The position numbers and the translations under genes are program-made. A stretch of 36,988 nucleotides of DNA, taken from the NCBI RefSeq assembly GCF_000495435.3, contig NZ_AXUN02000186.1, positions 1-36,988 of the forward strand. The letters run 5' to 3'. The notes beneath the pieces were generated by a model. That model was not told where the DNA came from. It saw only the letters and a list, made by a program, of their open reading frames with translations, and searched no databases. Positions 15,429 to 24,220 of the stretch are shown piece by piece. The DNA is from Youngiibacter fragilis 232.1. Lineage in GTDB: Bacteria > Bacillota > Clostridia > Clostridiales > Clostridiaceae. Numbering within the stretch: position 1 is the stretch's first letter; each line of letters begins with the position of its first letter.

Positions 15429-17492
15429 ATGAATGATTTGAATAGAAAAGACGTTATTTGGATGATACTGGCTGCATTTGCCGCTGCTGCAATAAGCTTC
15501 GGAATAATCAGCACTACGTTGGTAAGCAAGAAGTACGAGCTTGAGGTGGGGGATATCTCACCGGTTGACTTCAAGGCAGCTTACGATACAGTTGACAAGG
15601 TTACTACAGGAGCCTTGACAGAGGATGCAAGAGACAGCATCCAGGATCAGTACAGCGAGGATGTTGAGGTTAGGAGATCGCTTCAGAAGGCCATAAACGA
15701 TTTCTTCAACTCCGTGATATCCGAGAAGGCTTATTTTGCAACAGATGAGGAGAGGGCGGAGTCGCTTGTGTCGAAAACAGCGTCAGGTATTACAGCTGAT
15801 GAGTTTTTGGCATTGCTTTCCCTGAGCAATGAGGTCCTCAGAAGCATGGTTACTGACATCAGCGAGTCGGTTTCCCTTGTCTATTCCTCAGTCATTGAAG
15901 AGGATGACCAGGGTGAGCTTGAGAAGGCAACAGTGAGCCTCAGGTCTTCCGTAGAAGCGACCGCAAAAAGCGATGCAGCCGCATCGGCAATCTGGAAGGT
16001 TATGCAGCCCTTTGTCAAGCCGAACTACTTATTTGATGAAGCTCTTACAGCGGAGCTTAAGGCAGATGCCGCTGCCAAGGTCAAACCGGTAGTAATAAAG
16101 GCAAACCAGACTATAGTCAAGGAAGGGGAGCCTGTAAGGGAATACCAGCTTGCGCTTCTTGATGACTTTGGATATCTTGCAAGTGACAAATCGGATTTCC
16201 TCCCATTTGTCGGGATTGGTATTGGAGTAATTGCGGTATACGGCATAATCCTTTTCTATCTCAACAAATATTACAGGGACCTTGTGACAAACAGGAAGTC
16301 AGCGATGCTTATATTTGCAATACTGCTGCTGTCAACTGCGATATCAAGGGCAATGATAATAATAAGCCCGTATGCGCTGCCATACACGTTCTCCCCTATG
16401 CTTCTCATGATACTGACAAAGAAGAGGATAGGTCAGACAATGTCAATCCTGAACAGTATCCTGATAAGCATGATGACAGGCTTTGACCCGCAGGTCATCG
16501 TCCTTATGATGCTTACGTCAGTCATAAGCATCATACTGCTCAAGAGAGTAGAAGAGAGGAATGACATAGTCAAATCCTCAACGCTTGTTGGTTTGATGGC
16601 GTTCGTCGTATCCTTCGGGATGGGTCTCCTTGTGTCTGGTTCATCGAGGGAGATCATCATAAGCGGAGCTATTGCCGGAGCCGCATGTATCGTTTCCGGT
16701 GTTCTTGTGATAGGTGTTCTGCCCATACTTGAAAACCTGTTCAATATAGTGACTGAAATCAAGCTGCTTGAGCTTTCAAACCCAAACAATCCTCTGCTCA
16801 AGAGGCTTCAGATGGAGGCTCCCGGTACCTATCAGCACAGCATCATGGTGGGAAACCTTGCTGAAGCGGCAGGGGAGATAGTCGGGGCAAACACCATACT
16901 TTTGAGGGTCGGCGCCTACTATCACGATATAGGCAAGCTCTCCAGGCCGAAGTTCTTCAAGGAGAACCAGATTGGCTGCGGTAATCCGCACAATGAGATC
17001 ACACCAAATCTTTCGACACTCATAATAACAAGCCATGTGAAGGTTGGGCTTGAGATGGCTGAGAAGGCCAAGCTCCCACTGGAGCTCAGGGAAATGATAA
17101 CCCAGCACCATGGCACTACCCTTGTAAAATACTTCTTTGTGACACAGAAGAACATTTCTGACAAGCCTGAAGAGGTCAGCGAGGATGACTTCAGGTATCC
17201 TGGTCCCAAGCCAAAGTCCAAGGAAGCTGGTATAATGATGCTTGCGGACAGCGTGGAAGCATCTGTAAGAAGCCTCCAGGAACCGACAGAAGGCAAGGTG
17301 CAGGCCATGGTATACAAGGTCATAAGGGATAAGCAGGATGACGGGCAGCTTGATGAGTGCGACCTTACCTACAGGGAGGTAAGCCTCATAAGGAACAGCT
17401 TCCTCAAGACACTATCTTCCATGTATCATGAGAGGATAGAATACCCGGAAGACAAGAGAAAAAAACTACAGGACAGGCAGGTGCAGGTATGA
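15429..17492 (+). CDS. pgpH: 7TM-HD family cyclic-di-AMP phosphodiesterase PgpH
   Basis: Membrane enzyme that hydrolyses c-di-AMP to pApA in the cytoplasm. The 687-residue protein has an N-terminal helix (about 10-31), an extracytoplasmic 7TM-HDED region (about 32-255), a bundle of about seven membrane helices (about 258-440), and a cytoplasmic HD domain (about 465-640) with QHSIMVGNLAEAA, the metal-binding YYHDIGK (His499-Asp500) and the later QHHGTTLVKYF. This is the family architecture, somewhat shorter than PgpH of Listeria. Start ATG has AAAGGATG upstream. It overlaps ybeY by 4 bases. phoH, which usually lies just upstream in this cluster, is not here. Confidence 0.94.
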   Translation: MNDLNRKDVIWMILAAFAAAAISFGIISTTLVSKKYELEVGDISPVDFKAAYDTVDKVTTGALTEDARDSIQDQYSEDVEVRRSLQKAINDFFNSVISEKAYFATDEERAESLVSKTASGITADEFLALLSLSNEVLRSMVTDISESVSLVYSSVIEEDDQGELEKATVSLRSSVEATAKSDAAASAIWKVMQPFVKPNYLFDEALTAELKADAAAKVKPVVIKANQTIVKEGEPVREYQLALLDDFGYLASDKSDFLPFVGIGIGVIAVYGIILFYLNKYYRDLVTNRKSAMLIFAILLLSTAISRAMIIISPYALPYTFSPMLLMILTKKRIGQTMSILNSILISMMTGFDPQVIVLMMLTSVISIILLKRVEERNDIVKSSTLVGLMAFVVSFGMGLLVSGSSREIIISGAIAGAACIVSGVLVIGVLPILENLFNIVTEIKLLELSNPNNPLLKRLQMEAPGTYQHSIMVGNLAEAAGEIVGANTILLRVGAYYHDIGKLSRPKFFKENQIGCGNPHNEITPNLSTLIITSHVKVGLEMAEKAKLPLELREMITQHHGTTLVKYFFVTQKNISDKPEEVSEDDFRYPGPKPKSKEAGIMMLADSVEASVRSLQEPTEGKVQAMVYKVIRDKQDDGQLDECDLTYREVSLIRNSFLKTLSSMYHERIEYPEDKRKKLQDRQVQV

Positions 17493-17992
17493 TAAATTTC
17501 AGCGATGAACAGGAAAAGCTGGTACTTTCAGATGAGATAAAGGATGCGGCTGCAAGTGCAATAGAGCTTGCTGCAAGGGAAGAGGGAGTGACGGGCAGCT
17601 TCGAGGTTGACGTCCTGGTCGTAGATAATGAAGGGATCAGGGAAATAAACAGCGATACCCGAAACAAGGATGAGGTGACAGATGTCCTTTCCTTTCCTAT
17701 GATTGAATATGAAGAAGGCTCGGTATTCAAGGACGAGCACCAAGGAAAGAAATTTCCTGCACAGTACTACAATGGTGAGGAACTTATGCTGGGAGACATT
17801 GTGGTCTCCCTGGAAAGAGCTTCTGAGCAGGCTGTTGAATTCGGACATTCATTGAAGAGGGAGTTCTGCTACCTAGTGGTACATTCGATGCTCCATCTGC
17901 TTGGTTATGACCATATGGAGGATGAAGACAAATCGAGGATGAGAAAACGTGAAGAGGAGATCCTCGGTATGCTTGAGATAAGCAGGGAGTGA
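17489..17992 (+). CDS. ybeY: Endoribonuclease YbeY (rRNA maturation factor)
   Basis: Zinc-dependent single-strand endoribonuclease needed for 16S rRNA 3-prime end maturation and ribosome quality control. The zinc triad His132-x3-His136-x5-His142 is seen in VVHSMLHLLGYDHME, preceded by DVLSFPM and LGDIVVSLERA. The 167-residue length is typical. Its ATGA overlap with pgpH and its short distance to dgkA show a single transcription unit; the order ybeY-dgkA-cdd-era is usual for Bacillota. Confidence 0.97.
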   Translation: MINFSDEQEKLVLSDEIKDAAASAIELAAREEGVTGSFEVDVLVVDNEGIREINSDTRNKDEVTDVLSFPMIEYEEGSVFKDEHQGKKFPAQYYNGEELMLGDIVVSLERASEQAVEFGHSLKREFCYLVVHSMLHLLGYDHMEDEDKSRMRKREEEILGMLEISRE

Positions 17993-17997
17993 CTGAT

Positions 17998-18699
17998 ATG
18001 AAGATGAAGGGGCTCCTCGACAGCTTCAACTACGCGATCGAAGGTCTGATTTATGCCGTACGCACACAGCGCAACATGAAGATCCATGTCGTAACATCGA
18101 TAATGGTACTGGTACTGGCGCTTTTCACAAGGATTACAAAGGTCGAGCTGCTGGTGCTGTGCCTTACTATTACCATGGTCATGTCAGCAGAGCTGTTCAA
18201 CACTGCAGTCGAAGCAACGATAGACCTGACCACGAACCACTACCACCCGCTGGCAAAGGTAGCAAAGAACACCGCTGCGGCTTCTGTGCTGCTGACTACG
18301 ATAAATGCCGTGGTCGTTGGATATTTCCTGTTTTGGAACGAAATAACCTCAATGACCTACAACGGCATACAACTGGTAAAACATTCCAGCCCTTACCTTG
18401 TACTGGTGGTGTTTGTTCTTGTTTCACTGGCTGTCATACTTACCAAGGCGGTCATAGGTGAAGGCACCCCGCTAAAGGGAGGCATGCCGTCAGGACATGC
18501 GGCCATAGCCTTTTCAATTGCTACAATGGTGAGTTACCTGTCAGAATCAGCGATAGTCATGACACTCTCGTTTCTCATGGCGCTTATCGTTGCACAGTCC
18601 AGGGTGGACTCCAGGGTCCACAGCACAAAGGAAGTGGTTGTGGGAGGACTCCTCGGGTTCCTTGCCACGATACTCATTTTCAGGTTATTCGGTTATTAG
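17998..18699 (+). CDS. dgkA: Diacylglycerol/undecaprenol kinase fused to a PAP2-type phosphatase domain
   Basis: The N-terminal half (about 1-115) is a DgkA/UdpK kinase with three membrane helices and the conserved MSAELFNTAVEATIDL (Glu65); in Gram-positives this family phosphorylates undecaprenol. The C-terminal half (about 130-233) looks like a PAP2 lipid phosphatase: LKGGMPSGHAAIAFS (Lys160, His167) and SR-x5-H-x3-E (Ser201, Arg202, His208, Glu212, where Glu replaces the usual Asp). The ordinary DgkA has only about 120-140 residues. ATG at 17998 is preferred over GTG at 17989, because the GGGAG ribosome binding site would overlap the GTG. Such a fusion could recycle undecaprenyl carriers in both directions; whether the phosphatase half is active is unknown. 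Confidence 0.92.
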   Translation: MKMKGLLDSFNYAIEGLIYAVRTQRNMKIHVVTSIMVLVLALFTRITKVELLVLCLTITMVMSAELFNTAVEATIDLTTNHYHPLAKVAKNTAAASVLLTTINAVVVGYFLFWNEITSMTYNGIQLVKHSSPYLVLVVFVLVSLAVILTKAVIGEGTPLKGGMPSGHAAIAFSIATMVSYLSESAIVMTLSFLMALIVAQSRVDSRVHSTKEVVVGGLLGFLATILIFRLFGY

Positions 18700-18712
18700 G
18701 GGAGGTTTGGTT

Positions 18713-19135
18713 TTGGATTACGTGAAACTTATAGAAGCTGCCATGTCGGCAAGGGAGAATGCATATGTTCCATACTCTCAATTCAAGGTTGGGGCTGCAA
18801 TCCTTGCTGAGGACGGCGAAATTGTGTCAGGCTGCAATGTTGAGAATGCCTCATATGGGGCTACTAACTGTGCTGAAAGGACTGCGATATTTTCGGCTGT
18901 GGCAATGGGAAAGAAAAAGATAAAGGCGATAGCAGTGGTCGGCGACCTGAACTCATATACATACCCTTGCGGGATATGCAGACAGGTAATGGTGGAATTC
19001 GCAGACAGGGGTGATATTCCGGTCATAATCGCCAAGAACGGGAAGGAATATATGGTGAAGACGCTGGAAGAGATACTTCCGGGCGCATTCACAAAGGATG
19101 CGTTGTCAGATGCAAAGGAGAAACAGGATGTTTAA
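18713..19135 (+). CDS. cdd: Cytidine deaminase
   Basis: Deaminates cytidine and deoxycytidine to uridine forms in pyrimidine salvage. The zinc site is complete: Cys53-Ala-Glu55 ([11 protein letters not shown]) and Pro85-Cys86-x2-Cys89 (PCGICRQVM). The protein starts [24 protein letters not shown] and is 140 residues long, typical for the homotetrameric class. I choose TTG at 18713, 7 bases after GGGGAGG (18699-18705); longer in-frame versions would run inside dgkA and lack a ribosome binding site. It overlaps era by 8 bases. Confidence 0.94.
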   Translation: MDYVKLIEAAMSARENAYVPYSQFKVGAAILAEDGEIVSGCNVENASYGATNCAERTAIFSAVAMGKKKIKAIAVVGDLNSYTYPCGICRQVMVEFADRGDIPVIIAKNGKEYMVKTLEEILPGAFTKDALSDAKEKQDV

Positions 19136-20012
19136 ATCAGGATTCGTAACAATAGTAGGAAGGCCCAATGTGGGGAAGTCCACACTTCTCAACCACCTGA
19201 TGGGCGAGAAGATATCGATAGTGTCGAACAAACCGCAGACAACGAGAAAGAATCTCCAGGCGATATATACTGACAAGGAATGCCAGATCGTTTTCGTCGA
19301 TACACCAGGAATCCACAAGCCAAGGCACAAGCTGGGTGAATACATGGTCTCATCTGCGAGGGACACTTTCAATCAGGTGGATATAGTCGTGTTCATGACC
19401 ACTGCAGAAGGGCTGGTAAGCACAGCTGACACCCATATACTTGAAAGCCTGAAGGGGCTCTCCATTCCGGTGTTCCTTCTTGTCAACAAGACGGATGAAA
19501 GCACATCAGGTAAGGTCGCGGAAACGCTTAAGAACTATTCGGCATATATGGATTTTGCCGAGATACTTCCGATCTCAGCACTCAGGGGAAAAAATACCGA
19601 AGAGCTCATAAACCTAATGAAGAAGTACATACCTGAAGGTCCCATGTATTATCCTGAGGACATGCTTGCCGATGTGCAGGAGAAGTTCATTGTAGCCGAG
19701 ACCATAAGGGAGAAGGCTCTGAAGCTCCTTAACCAGGAGATACCTCATGGAATAGCTGTCGAGATCGTGACATTCAAGGAAAAGGAGAATGGCAACTTTA
19801 CTATAGAGGCAGACATCATCTGCGAAAAGGACAGCCACAAGGGGATAATTATCGGAAAAGATGGCCAGACCCTGAAAAAGATCGGTCAATGGGCAAGGGA
19901 GGATATCGAGAAATTCCTTGGAGGCAAGGTTGACCTCAAGACCTTTGTAAAGGTAAGGAAGGACTGGAGAGATAATTCAACTATCCTCAAGGATCTCGGT
20001 TACAAGGACTAA
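19128..20012 (+). CDS. era: GTPase Era
   Basis: Essential GTPase that binds the 3-prime end of 16S rRNA during 30S assembly. The GTPase domain (about 1-170) has G1 GRPNVGKS (11-18), the effector region around [10 protein letters not shown]3 [10 protein letters not shown] and G4 NKTD. The C-terminal KH domain (about 200-285) carries [16 protein letters not shown] at 19128 is preferred: it has AAAGGAG 7 bases upstream and gives the usual [14 protein letters not shown] start and 294 residues, while the in-frame ATG at 19098 would add ten unrelated residues. Coupled to cdd by overlap and to recO with no gap. Confidence 0.97.
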   Translation: MFKSGFVTIVGRPNVGKSTLLNHLMGEKISIVSNKPQTTRKNLQAIYTDKECQIVFVDTPGIHKPRHKLGEYMVSSARDTFNQVDIVVFMTTAEGLVSTADTHILESLKGLSIPVFLLVNKTDESTSGKVAETLKNYSAYMDFAEILPISALRGKNTEELINLMKKYIPEGPMYYPEDMLADVQEKFIVAETIREKALKLLNQEIPHGIAVEIVTFKEKENGNFTIEADIICEKDSHKGIIIGKDGQTLKKIGQWAREDIEKFLGGKVDLKTFVKVRKDWRDNSTILKDLGYKD

Positions 20013-20657
20013 ATGCAGGAAAAGGTAAGGGGAATAGTCCTTAAAACCATGGATTTCAAGGAAAAAGACAAGCTCATGTGGATATTTACCGAAGAGCTGG
20101 GGAAGGTTTCCGTTCTGTGCAAAGGAGTCAGAAACCAGAAGAGCAGGATGCAGTCACTGGCAATGCCTCTGCTTCTTGGGGAATTCCTGCTATACAAGGG
20201 AAAATCCATGCATACCCTGAATGAAGGGGCTGTAATAACCACTTTCAAGGGACTTAAGGAAGACCTGACCCTTCTGACTTACGGGTCATATTTTCTCGAG
20301 CTCTGCGATATCGTGTCATTGGACAGCGAGCCGGACAGGGAGCTCTACAGGGACCTTGTCACGGCACTCTATATCCTGGAATCAAAGGCTATGGAGCCTG
20401 AGTATGTCGCAAGGGCCTTTGAGCTAAAGGTCATAAGGTCTTCGGGCGTATCTGCAGATGATGGAATGTCACAGATAAGGGTCTCACAGGGCGCAAGAAA
20501 GGCCTGTGAGTTCCTGCAGAGGACAGATCTGCAGAAGATCCACGTGCTGAATGTTTCTAAGGACACTATCGAGGAAATAGGTAAGCTTACCTCATTCATC
20601 ATATCAGCAAGCTTCCAGAGGCAGCCAAAGAGCCTCATGATGCTGAAATATCTTTAG
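20013..20657 (+). CDS. recO: DNA repair protein RecO, short form without zinc motif
   Basis: Mediator that loads RecA with RecR at gaps and anneals SSB-coated single strands. The N-terminal OB fold (about 1-80) has VRGIVLKTMDFKEKDKL, TEELGKVSVLCKGVR and the stretch up to LLLGEFLLYKG. The helical C-terminal domain follows. At 214 residues it is some 30-40 shorter than the usual Bacillota RecO. The missing part is the zinc module: after the helix ending VARAFELKVIRSSGV the sequence goes straight to the next helices with no CxxC pair. The reading frame is intact, so this looks like a clean domain loss rather than a frameshift. Its ATG directly follows the era stop codon. Confidence 0.93.
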   Translation: MQEKVRGIVLKTMDFKEKDKLMWIFTEELGKVSVLCKGVRNQKSRMQSLAMPLLLGEFLLYKGKSMHTLNEGAVITTFKGLKEDLTLLTYGSYFLELCDIVSLDSEPDRELYRDLVTALYILESKAMEPEYVARAFELKVIRSSGVSADDGMSQIRVSQGARKACEFLQRTDLQKIHVLNVSKDTIEEIGKLTSFIISASFQRQPKSLMMLKYL

Positions 20658-20668
20658 GAGGTCAGAAA

Positions 20669-20977
20669 ATGGAGGAAAACAAGGCAACGGGAGCGGGAAA
20701 TCTGGAGATAACCCTTAAGGGCAAGGAGCGTGTGAAGATACCTGTTGAGGTAGCTGCAGTAGCCGGACTGCTTCTGCTTAAGAAGCCAAAGCTTCTCATA
20801 GCCTCTCTTGCAGCGTTTCTTGTTTCGGGCTCGAAGGCAGAGCTGGACCTGCCGTCAGGCAGAAGGATCGAACTGACTGAGAAGGCCAGGGAAATCACTT
20901 CAAAGGCAGCGGATAAGGCTGACCAGGCGATAAGCGGCTTGAAGAAAACCATAGCAGAGAGAAAACAGGATATCTGA
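20669..20977 (+). CDS. DUF4342-like small protein
   Basis: A 102-residue protein of unknown function. The centre (about 15-55) has the DUF4342-like pattern: a beta stretch LEITLKGKERVKIPVEVAAVAG followed by a short hydrophobic segment LLLLKKPKLLIASLAAFLVSG. A charged helical tail (about 68-102) ends RKQDI. The hydrophobic part may touch or cross the membrane. GGAGG precedes the ATG, 11 bases after recO, and a terminator follows, so it is the last gene of the pgpH operon. Proteins of this size are common next to recO in Clostridia, from memory. Confidence 0.72.
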   Translation: MEENKATGAGNLEITLKGKERVKIPVEVAAVAGLLLLKKPKLLIASLAAFLVSGSKAELDLPSGRRIELTEKAREITSKAADKADQAISGLKKTIAERKQDI

Positions 20978-20983
20978 CTTCAT

Positions 20984-21011
20984 AGGATGCTTTCAAGGCA
21001 TCCTTTTCTTT
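20984..21011 (+). terminator. Rho-independent terminator after the DUF4342-like gene
   Basis: A perfect 7-bp stem (20984-20990 with 20998-21004), a 7-base loop and the run TTTCTTT close the pgpH-to-DUF4342 operon. Confidence 0.8.
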
Positions 21012-21074
21012 GCCCGTTAACGGAAAATTAATATCATTATATGTGCTAATTCCAAATCCTGAATGCATTTCAAG

Positions 21075-21103
21075 TGTAAATGACGGGTTTCTTATGCTAT
21101 AAT
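21075..21103 (+). promoter_or_regulatory. Extended -10 promoter of ppdK
   Basis: TATAAT (21098-21103) preceded by TGC forms an extended -10. TGTAAA (21075-21080), 17 bases upstream, is a weak -35. A leader of about 85 bases follows, with no riboswitch that I recognise. Confidence 0.7.
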
Positions 21104-21195
21104 GTATTAGGTTTTGGTGCCCTGTGTGGAAACAAAGCCTTCTAACCCCGGAAAAGGGTCAAGAAATCATATATTTAGAAAGAGAGGGAAATCTA

Positions 21196-23832
21196 ATGTC
21201 AAAAAAGTATGTTTACCTTTTTAATGAAGGTGATGCATCGATGAAGAACCTCCTCGGAGGAAAAGGATCCAATCTTGCAGAAATGACAAACCTTGGTATT
21301 CCAATACCAAAAGGCTTCATTGTCACTACGGAAGCCTGCAATAAATATTATGACGACGGAAAGGTGATCGCTTCAGAGATAATCGCAGAGATCAACGAGA
21401 AGCTTGCCGCACTTGAGAAAGAAACAGGAAAGACCTTCAATGGCGACAAGAATCCGCTTCTTGTTTCAGTAAGGTCAGGAGCAAGGGCTTCAATGCCTGG
21501 AATGATGGATACGATCCTCAACCTCGGACTTACTGACAAGACAGTTGAAGTTCTTGCCAAAGAGACCGGAAACGAGAGATTCGCATACGACTCGTACAGA
21601 AGATTCATAATGATGTTCGCTGACGTCGTAAAAGAACTCAGCAAGAAGAACTTCGACAAGATCCTTGAAGCAATGAAGGAAGAGAAGGGTGTCCATCTTG
21701 ACACTGAGCTTTCCGCGGATGACCTCAAGAAGCTTGTTGTTCAGTTCAAGCAGTACTACAAGGAGCAGCTTGGTGAGGAGTTCCCGGAGGATCCGAAGGA
21801 GCAGCTCATCGAGTCAGTAACAGCAGTATTCAGAAGCTGGGATAATCCAAGGGCTAACGTTTACAGAAGGCTCAATGACATTCCTTCAAGCTGGGGAACT
21901 GCAGTTAACGTGCAGATGATGGTTTTCGGAAACAAGGGAGAGACTTCAGGAACTGGAGTTGCATTCTCAAGGAACCCTGCAACAGGCGAGAAGAAGGTAT
22001 TCGCTGAGTACCTCATGAACGCTCAGGGTGAGGACGTTGTTGCCGGAATCAGGACACCTTCACCTATCGAAGAGCTCGAGAGGCAGATGCCTGAGACCTA
22101 CAAGCAGTTCATTGACATAGTGAACAAGCTTGAAGCCCACTACAGGGATATGCAGGACATGGAGTTCACGATCGAGGATGGAACACTTTATTTCCTCCAG
22201 ACAAGAAACGGAAAGAGAACAGCGCAGGCAGCTCTCAAGATAGCCGTTGACATGGTCAAGGAAGGTCTTGTAACTGAGAAGCAGGCTGTACTCATGATAG
22301 ACCCCAAGCAGCTTGATACGCTCCTTCACCCTGCATTCGATGCAGAGGGTCTGAAGGCAGCACCTGTAATGACCACAGGACTTCCTGCATCACCAGGAGC
22401 AGCTACAGGAAAGATAGCCTTCACAGCAGCTGAAGCCAAGGAAAGGGCAGCAGCAGGTGAGAATGTGGTACTTGTAAGGCTTGAGACATCACCTGAGGAT
22501 ATCGAAGGAATGATCGCGGCTGAAGGAATACTTACAGTAAGAGGCGGAATGACATCCCATGCAGCGGTTGTTGCAAGAGGTATGGGAACATGCTGCGTAG
22601 CCGGAGCCGGAGCACTCAAGGTAGATGAGGATGCAAGGACCGTAACGCTGGCTGGCAAGGTATATACCGACCAGGATTACATATCCCTCGACGGATCCAC
22701 AGGAACCGTGTACGAAGGGCAGATAAAGACCGTTGAGCCTGAAATAAGCGGACACTTCGGTACATTCATGGGATGGGCCGATGAGATAAGGACACTCAAG
22801 GTCAGGACAAATGCAGATACGCCTCATGATGCCGCAACTGCGATCAAGTTCGGAGCGGAAGGCATAGGCCTTACAAGAACAGAGCACATGTTCTTCGCTG
22901 AGGACAGGATATTCATGATGAGACAGATGATAGTCGCAAGGACAGAGGCAGACAGGAGAAAGGCTCTTGAGAAGCTCCTTCCTATGCAGAAGAGCGACTT
23001 CAAGGGAATATACGAGGCAATGCAGGGATTCCCGGTAACGATAAGATTCCTGGATCCGCCGCTCCATGAGTTCCTTCCACAGGAAGACGAGCAGATAGCT
23101 GAGCTTGCTGAAGCTCTTGAAATGACTGCTGATGAACTCAAGGGAGTAATCGCTGACCTTCATGAGTTCAACCCGATGATGGGCCACAGAGGCTGCCGAC
23201 TCACAGTATCATATCCTGAAATAGCTGAGATGCAGACAAGGGCCGTCATAGAGGCTGCCATCGAAGTGAACAAGGAAAAGGGCTGGAACATTGTGCCTGA
23301 GATCATGATCCCTCTCGTAGGAGAAGTCAAGGAGCTCAAGTATGTCAAGAACATAGTCGTTAAGACCGCTGATGCGATAATCGCTGAATCAGGAGCAGAG
23401 CTCAAGTATCTTGTCGGAACAATGATAGAGATACCAAGAGCTGCGGTAACAGCAGACGAGATCGCGACTGAGGCAGATTTCTTCTCCTTCGGTACAAACG
23501 ACCTTACACAGATGACCTTCGGATTCTCAAGGGATGATGCAGGAACTTTCCTTAAGCATTACTATGAGAAGAAGGTTTATGACTTCGACCCGTTTGCAAA
23601 GCTTGACCAGGAAGGCGTAGGCCAGCTTGTCAAGATGGCCAGCGAGAAGGGCAGAAGCGTCAAGGAGAACCTCAAGCTCGGAGTATGCGGAGAGCATGGC
23701 GGAGACCCGTCATCAGTCAACTTCTTCCACAATGTGGGACTTGACTATGTATCCTGCTCACCATACAGAGTGCCGGTTGCAAGGCTTGCAGCTGCACAGG
23801 CTGAGGTAAGGAACCCAAGACACAAGAAGTAA
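21196..23832 (+). CDS. ppdK: Pyruvate, phosphate dikinase
   Basis: Interconverts pyruvate + ATP + Pi with phosphoenolpyruvate + AMP + PPi. In anaerobes it works in gluconeogenesis or, in reverse, as a glycolytic ATP-saving step. The 878-residue protein has the N-terminal ATP-grasp nucleotide domain (GGKGSNLAEMTNLGIPIPKGF near the start), the swivelling phosphohistidine domain with His455 in GGMTSHAAVVARGMG, and the C-terminal PEP/pyruvate TIM barrel with catalytic Cys831 in LGVCGEHGGDP. ATG at 21196 is chosen over an upstream in-frame ATG at 21124: it has GAGAGGGAA upstream and gives the family start MSKKYVYLFNEG. It is transcribed alone between a promoter and a strong terminator. Confidence 0.98.
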   Translation: MSKKYVYLFNEGDASMKNLLGGKGSNLAEMTNLGIPIPKGFIVTTEACNKYYDDGKVIASEIIAEINEKLAALEKETGKTFNGDKNPLLVSVRSGARASMPGMMDTILNLGLTDKTVEVLAKETGNERFAYDSYRRFIMMFADVVKELSKKNFDKILEAMKEEKGVHLDTELSADDLKKLVVQFKQYYKEQLGEEFPEDPKEQLIESVTAVFRSWDNPRANVYRRLNDIPSSWGTAVNVQMMVFGNKGETSGTGVAFSRNPATGEKKVFAEYLMNAQGEDVVAGIRTPSPIEELERQMPETYKQFIDIVNKLEAHYRDMQDMEFTIEDGTLYFLQTRNGKRTAQAALKIAVDMVKEGLVTEKQAVLMIDPKQLDTLLHPAFDAEGLKAAPVMTTGLPASPGAATGKIAFTAAEAKERAAAGENVVLVRLETSPEDIEGMIAAEGILTVRGGMTSHAAVVARGMGTCCVAGAGALKVDEDARTVTLAGKVYTDQDYISLDGSTGTVYEGQIKTVEPEISGHFGTFMGWADEIRTLKVRTNADTPHDAATAIKFGAEGIGLTRTEHMFFAEDRIFMMRQMIVARTEADRRKALEKLLPMQKSDFKGIYEAMQGFPVTIRFLDPPLHEFLPQEDEQIAELAEALEMTADELKGVIADLHEFNPMMGHRGCRLTVSYPEIAEMQTRAVIEAAIEVNKEKGWNIVPEIMIPLVGEVKELKYVKNIVVKTADAIIAESGAELKYLVGTMIEIPRAAVTADEIATEADFFSFGTNDLTQMTFGFSRDDAGTFLKHYYEKKVYDFDPFAKLDQEGVGQLVKMASEKGRSVKENLKLGVCGEHGGDPSSVNFFHNVGLDYVSCSPYRVPVARLAAAQAEVRNPRHKK

Positions 23833-23843
23833 TGAATGAGAGC

Positions 23844-23877
23844 AAAGACGCTCAGGGACATTCCCTGAGCGTCTTTT
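23844..23877. terminator. Bidirectional terminator between ppdK and the DUF1294 gene
   Basis: A perfect 15-bp stem (23844-23858 with 23862-23876) and 3-base loop with TTTT on the plus side. On the minus strand the stem is followed by a run that reads TCTTTGCTCT, so it probably ends both converging transcripts. Confidence 0.88.
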
Positions 23878-23886
23878 CATTGCCTG

Positions 23887-24165
23887 CTATATTTTGAAGA
23901 GCCCCGTTTTCATAAGAATGAGCGCCCATGCGAAGGCAAGGACGGGTATCCCCAGCTGGAACTTCAGGTGCCTTGTCTTGTGCCGTGCGAGGCTCATGCC
24001 GAAGAGCACCCCGAAGGCTCCCCCGATTCCTGCAACTAGGAACAAGGTCTTTTCTGGTATTCTCCACTCTTTTCTGCGAGCCTTCCGCTTGTCCCAGAAC
24101 ATCATGAAGAGACCGAGCATGTTGATCGCAATGAATGCAGTCCTGAACATATTTACGAGATCCAA
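23887..24165 (-). CDS. DUF1294 family small membrane protein
   Basis: A 92-residue membrane protein of unknown function. It shows the DUF1294 core: a first helix, WDKRKARRKEWRIPEKTLF, the glycine-rich helix VAGIGGAFGVLFGM and LARHKTRHLKFQLGIP, then a last helix. The second and third segments alternate basic loops with about three membrane spans. I place the start at a TTG at 24165, because AAAGGTGG lies just upstream and because the promoter at 24193-24220 would start transcription near 24186; the longer form from ATG at 24189 would leave no leader. It converges on ppdK and shares its terminator. Confidence 0.85.
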   Translation of the reverse strand: MDLVNMFRTAFIAINMLGLFMMFWDKRKARRKEWRIPEKTLFLVAGIGGAFGVLFGMSLARHKTRHLKFQLGIPVLAFAWALILMKTGLFKI

Positions 24166-24192
24166 TTGAACACCACCTTTTTCATACACCTG

Positions 24193-24220
24193 ATTCTACC
24201 ACACCAGACGCATTTGTAAA
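24193..24220 (-). promoter_or_regulatory. Extended -10 promoter of the DUF1294 gene
   Basis: On the minus strand, TTTACA (24215-24220), a 16-base spacer and TAGAAT (24193-24198) preceded by TGG form a sigma-A promoter with extended -10. Confidence 0.7.

Noticed and set aside
21104-21195. Riboswitch in the ppdK leader
   Set aside because: The leader of about 85 bases has only a short CCC/GGG pairing and no motif of a known riboswitch class.
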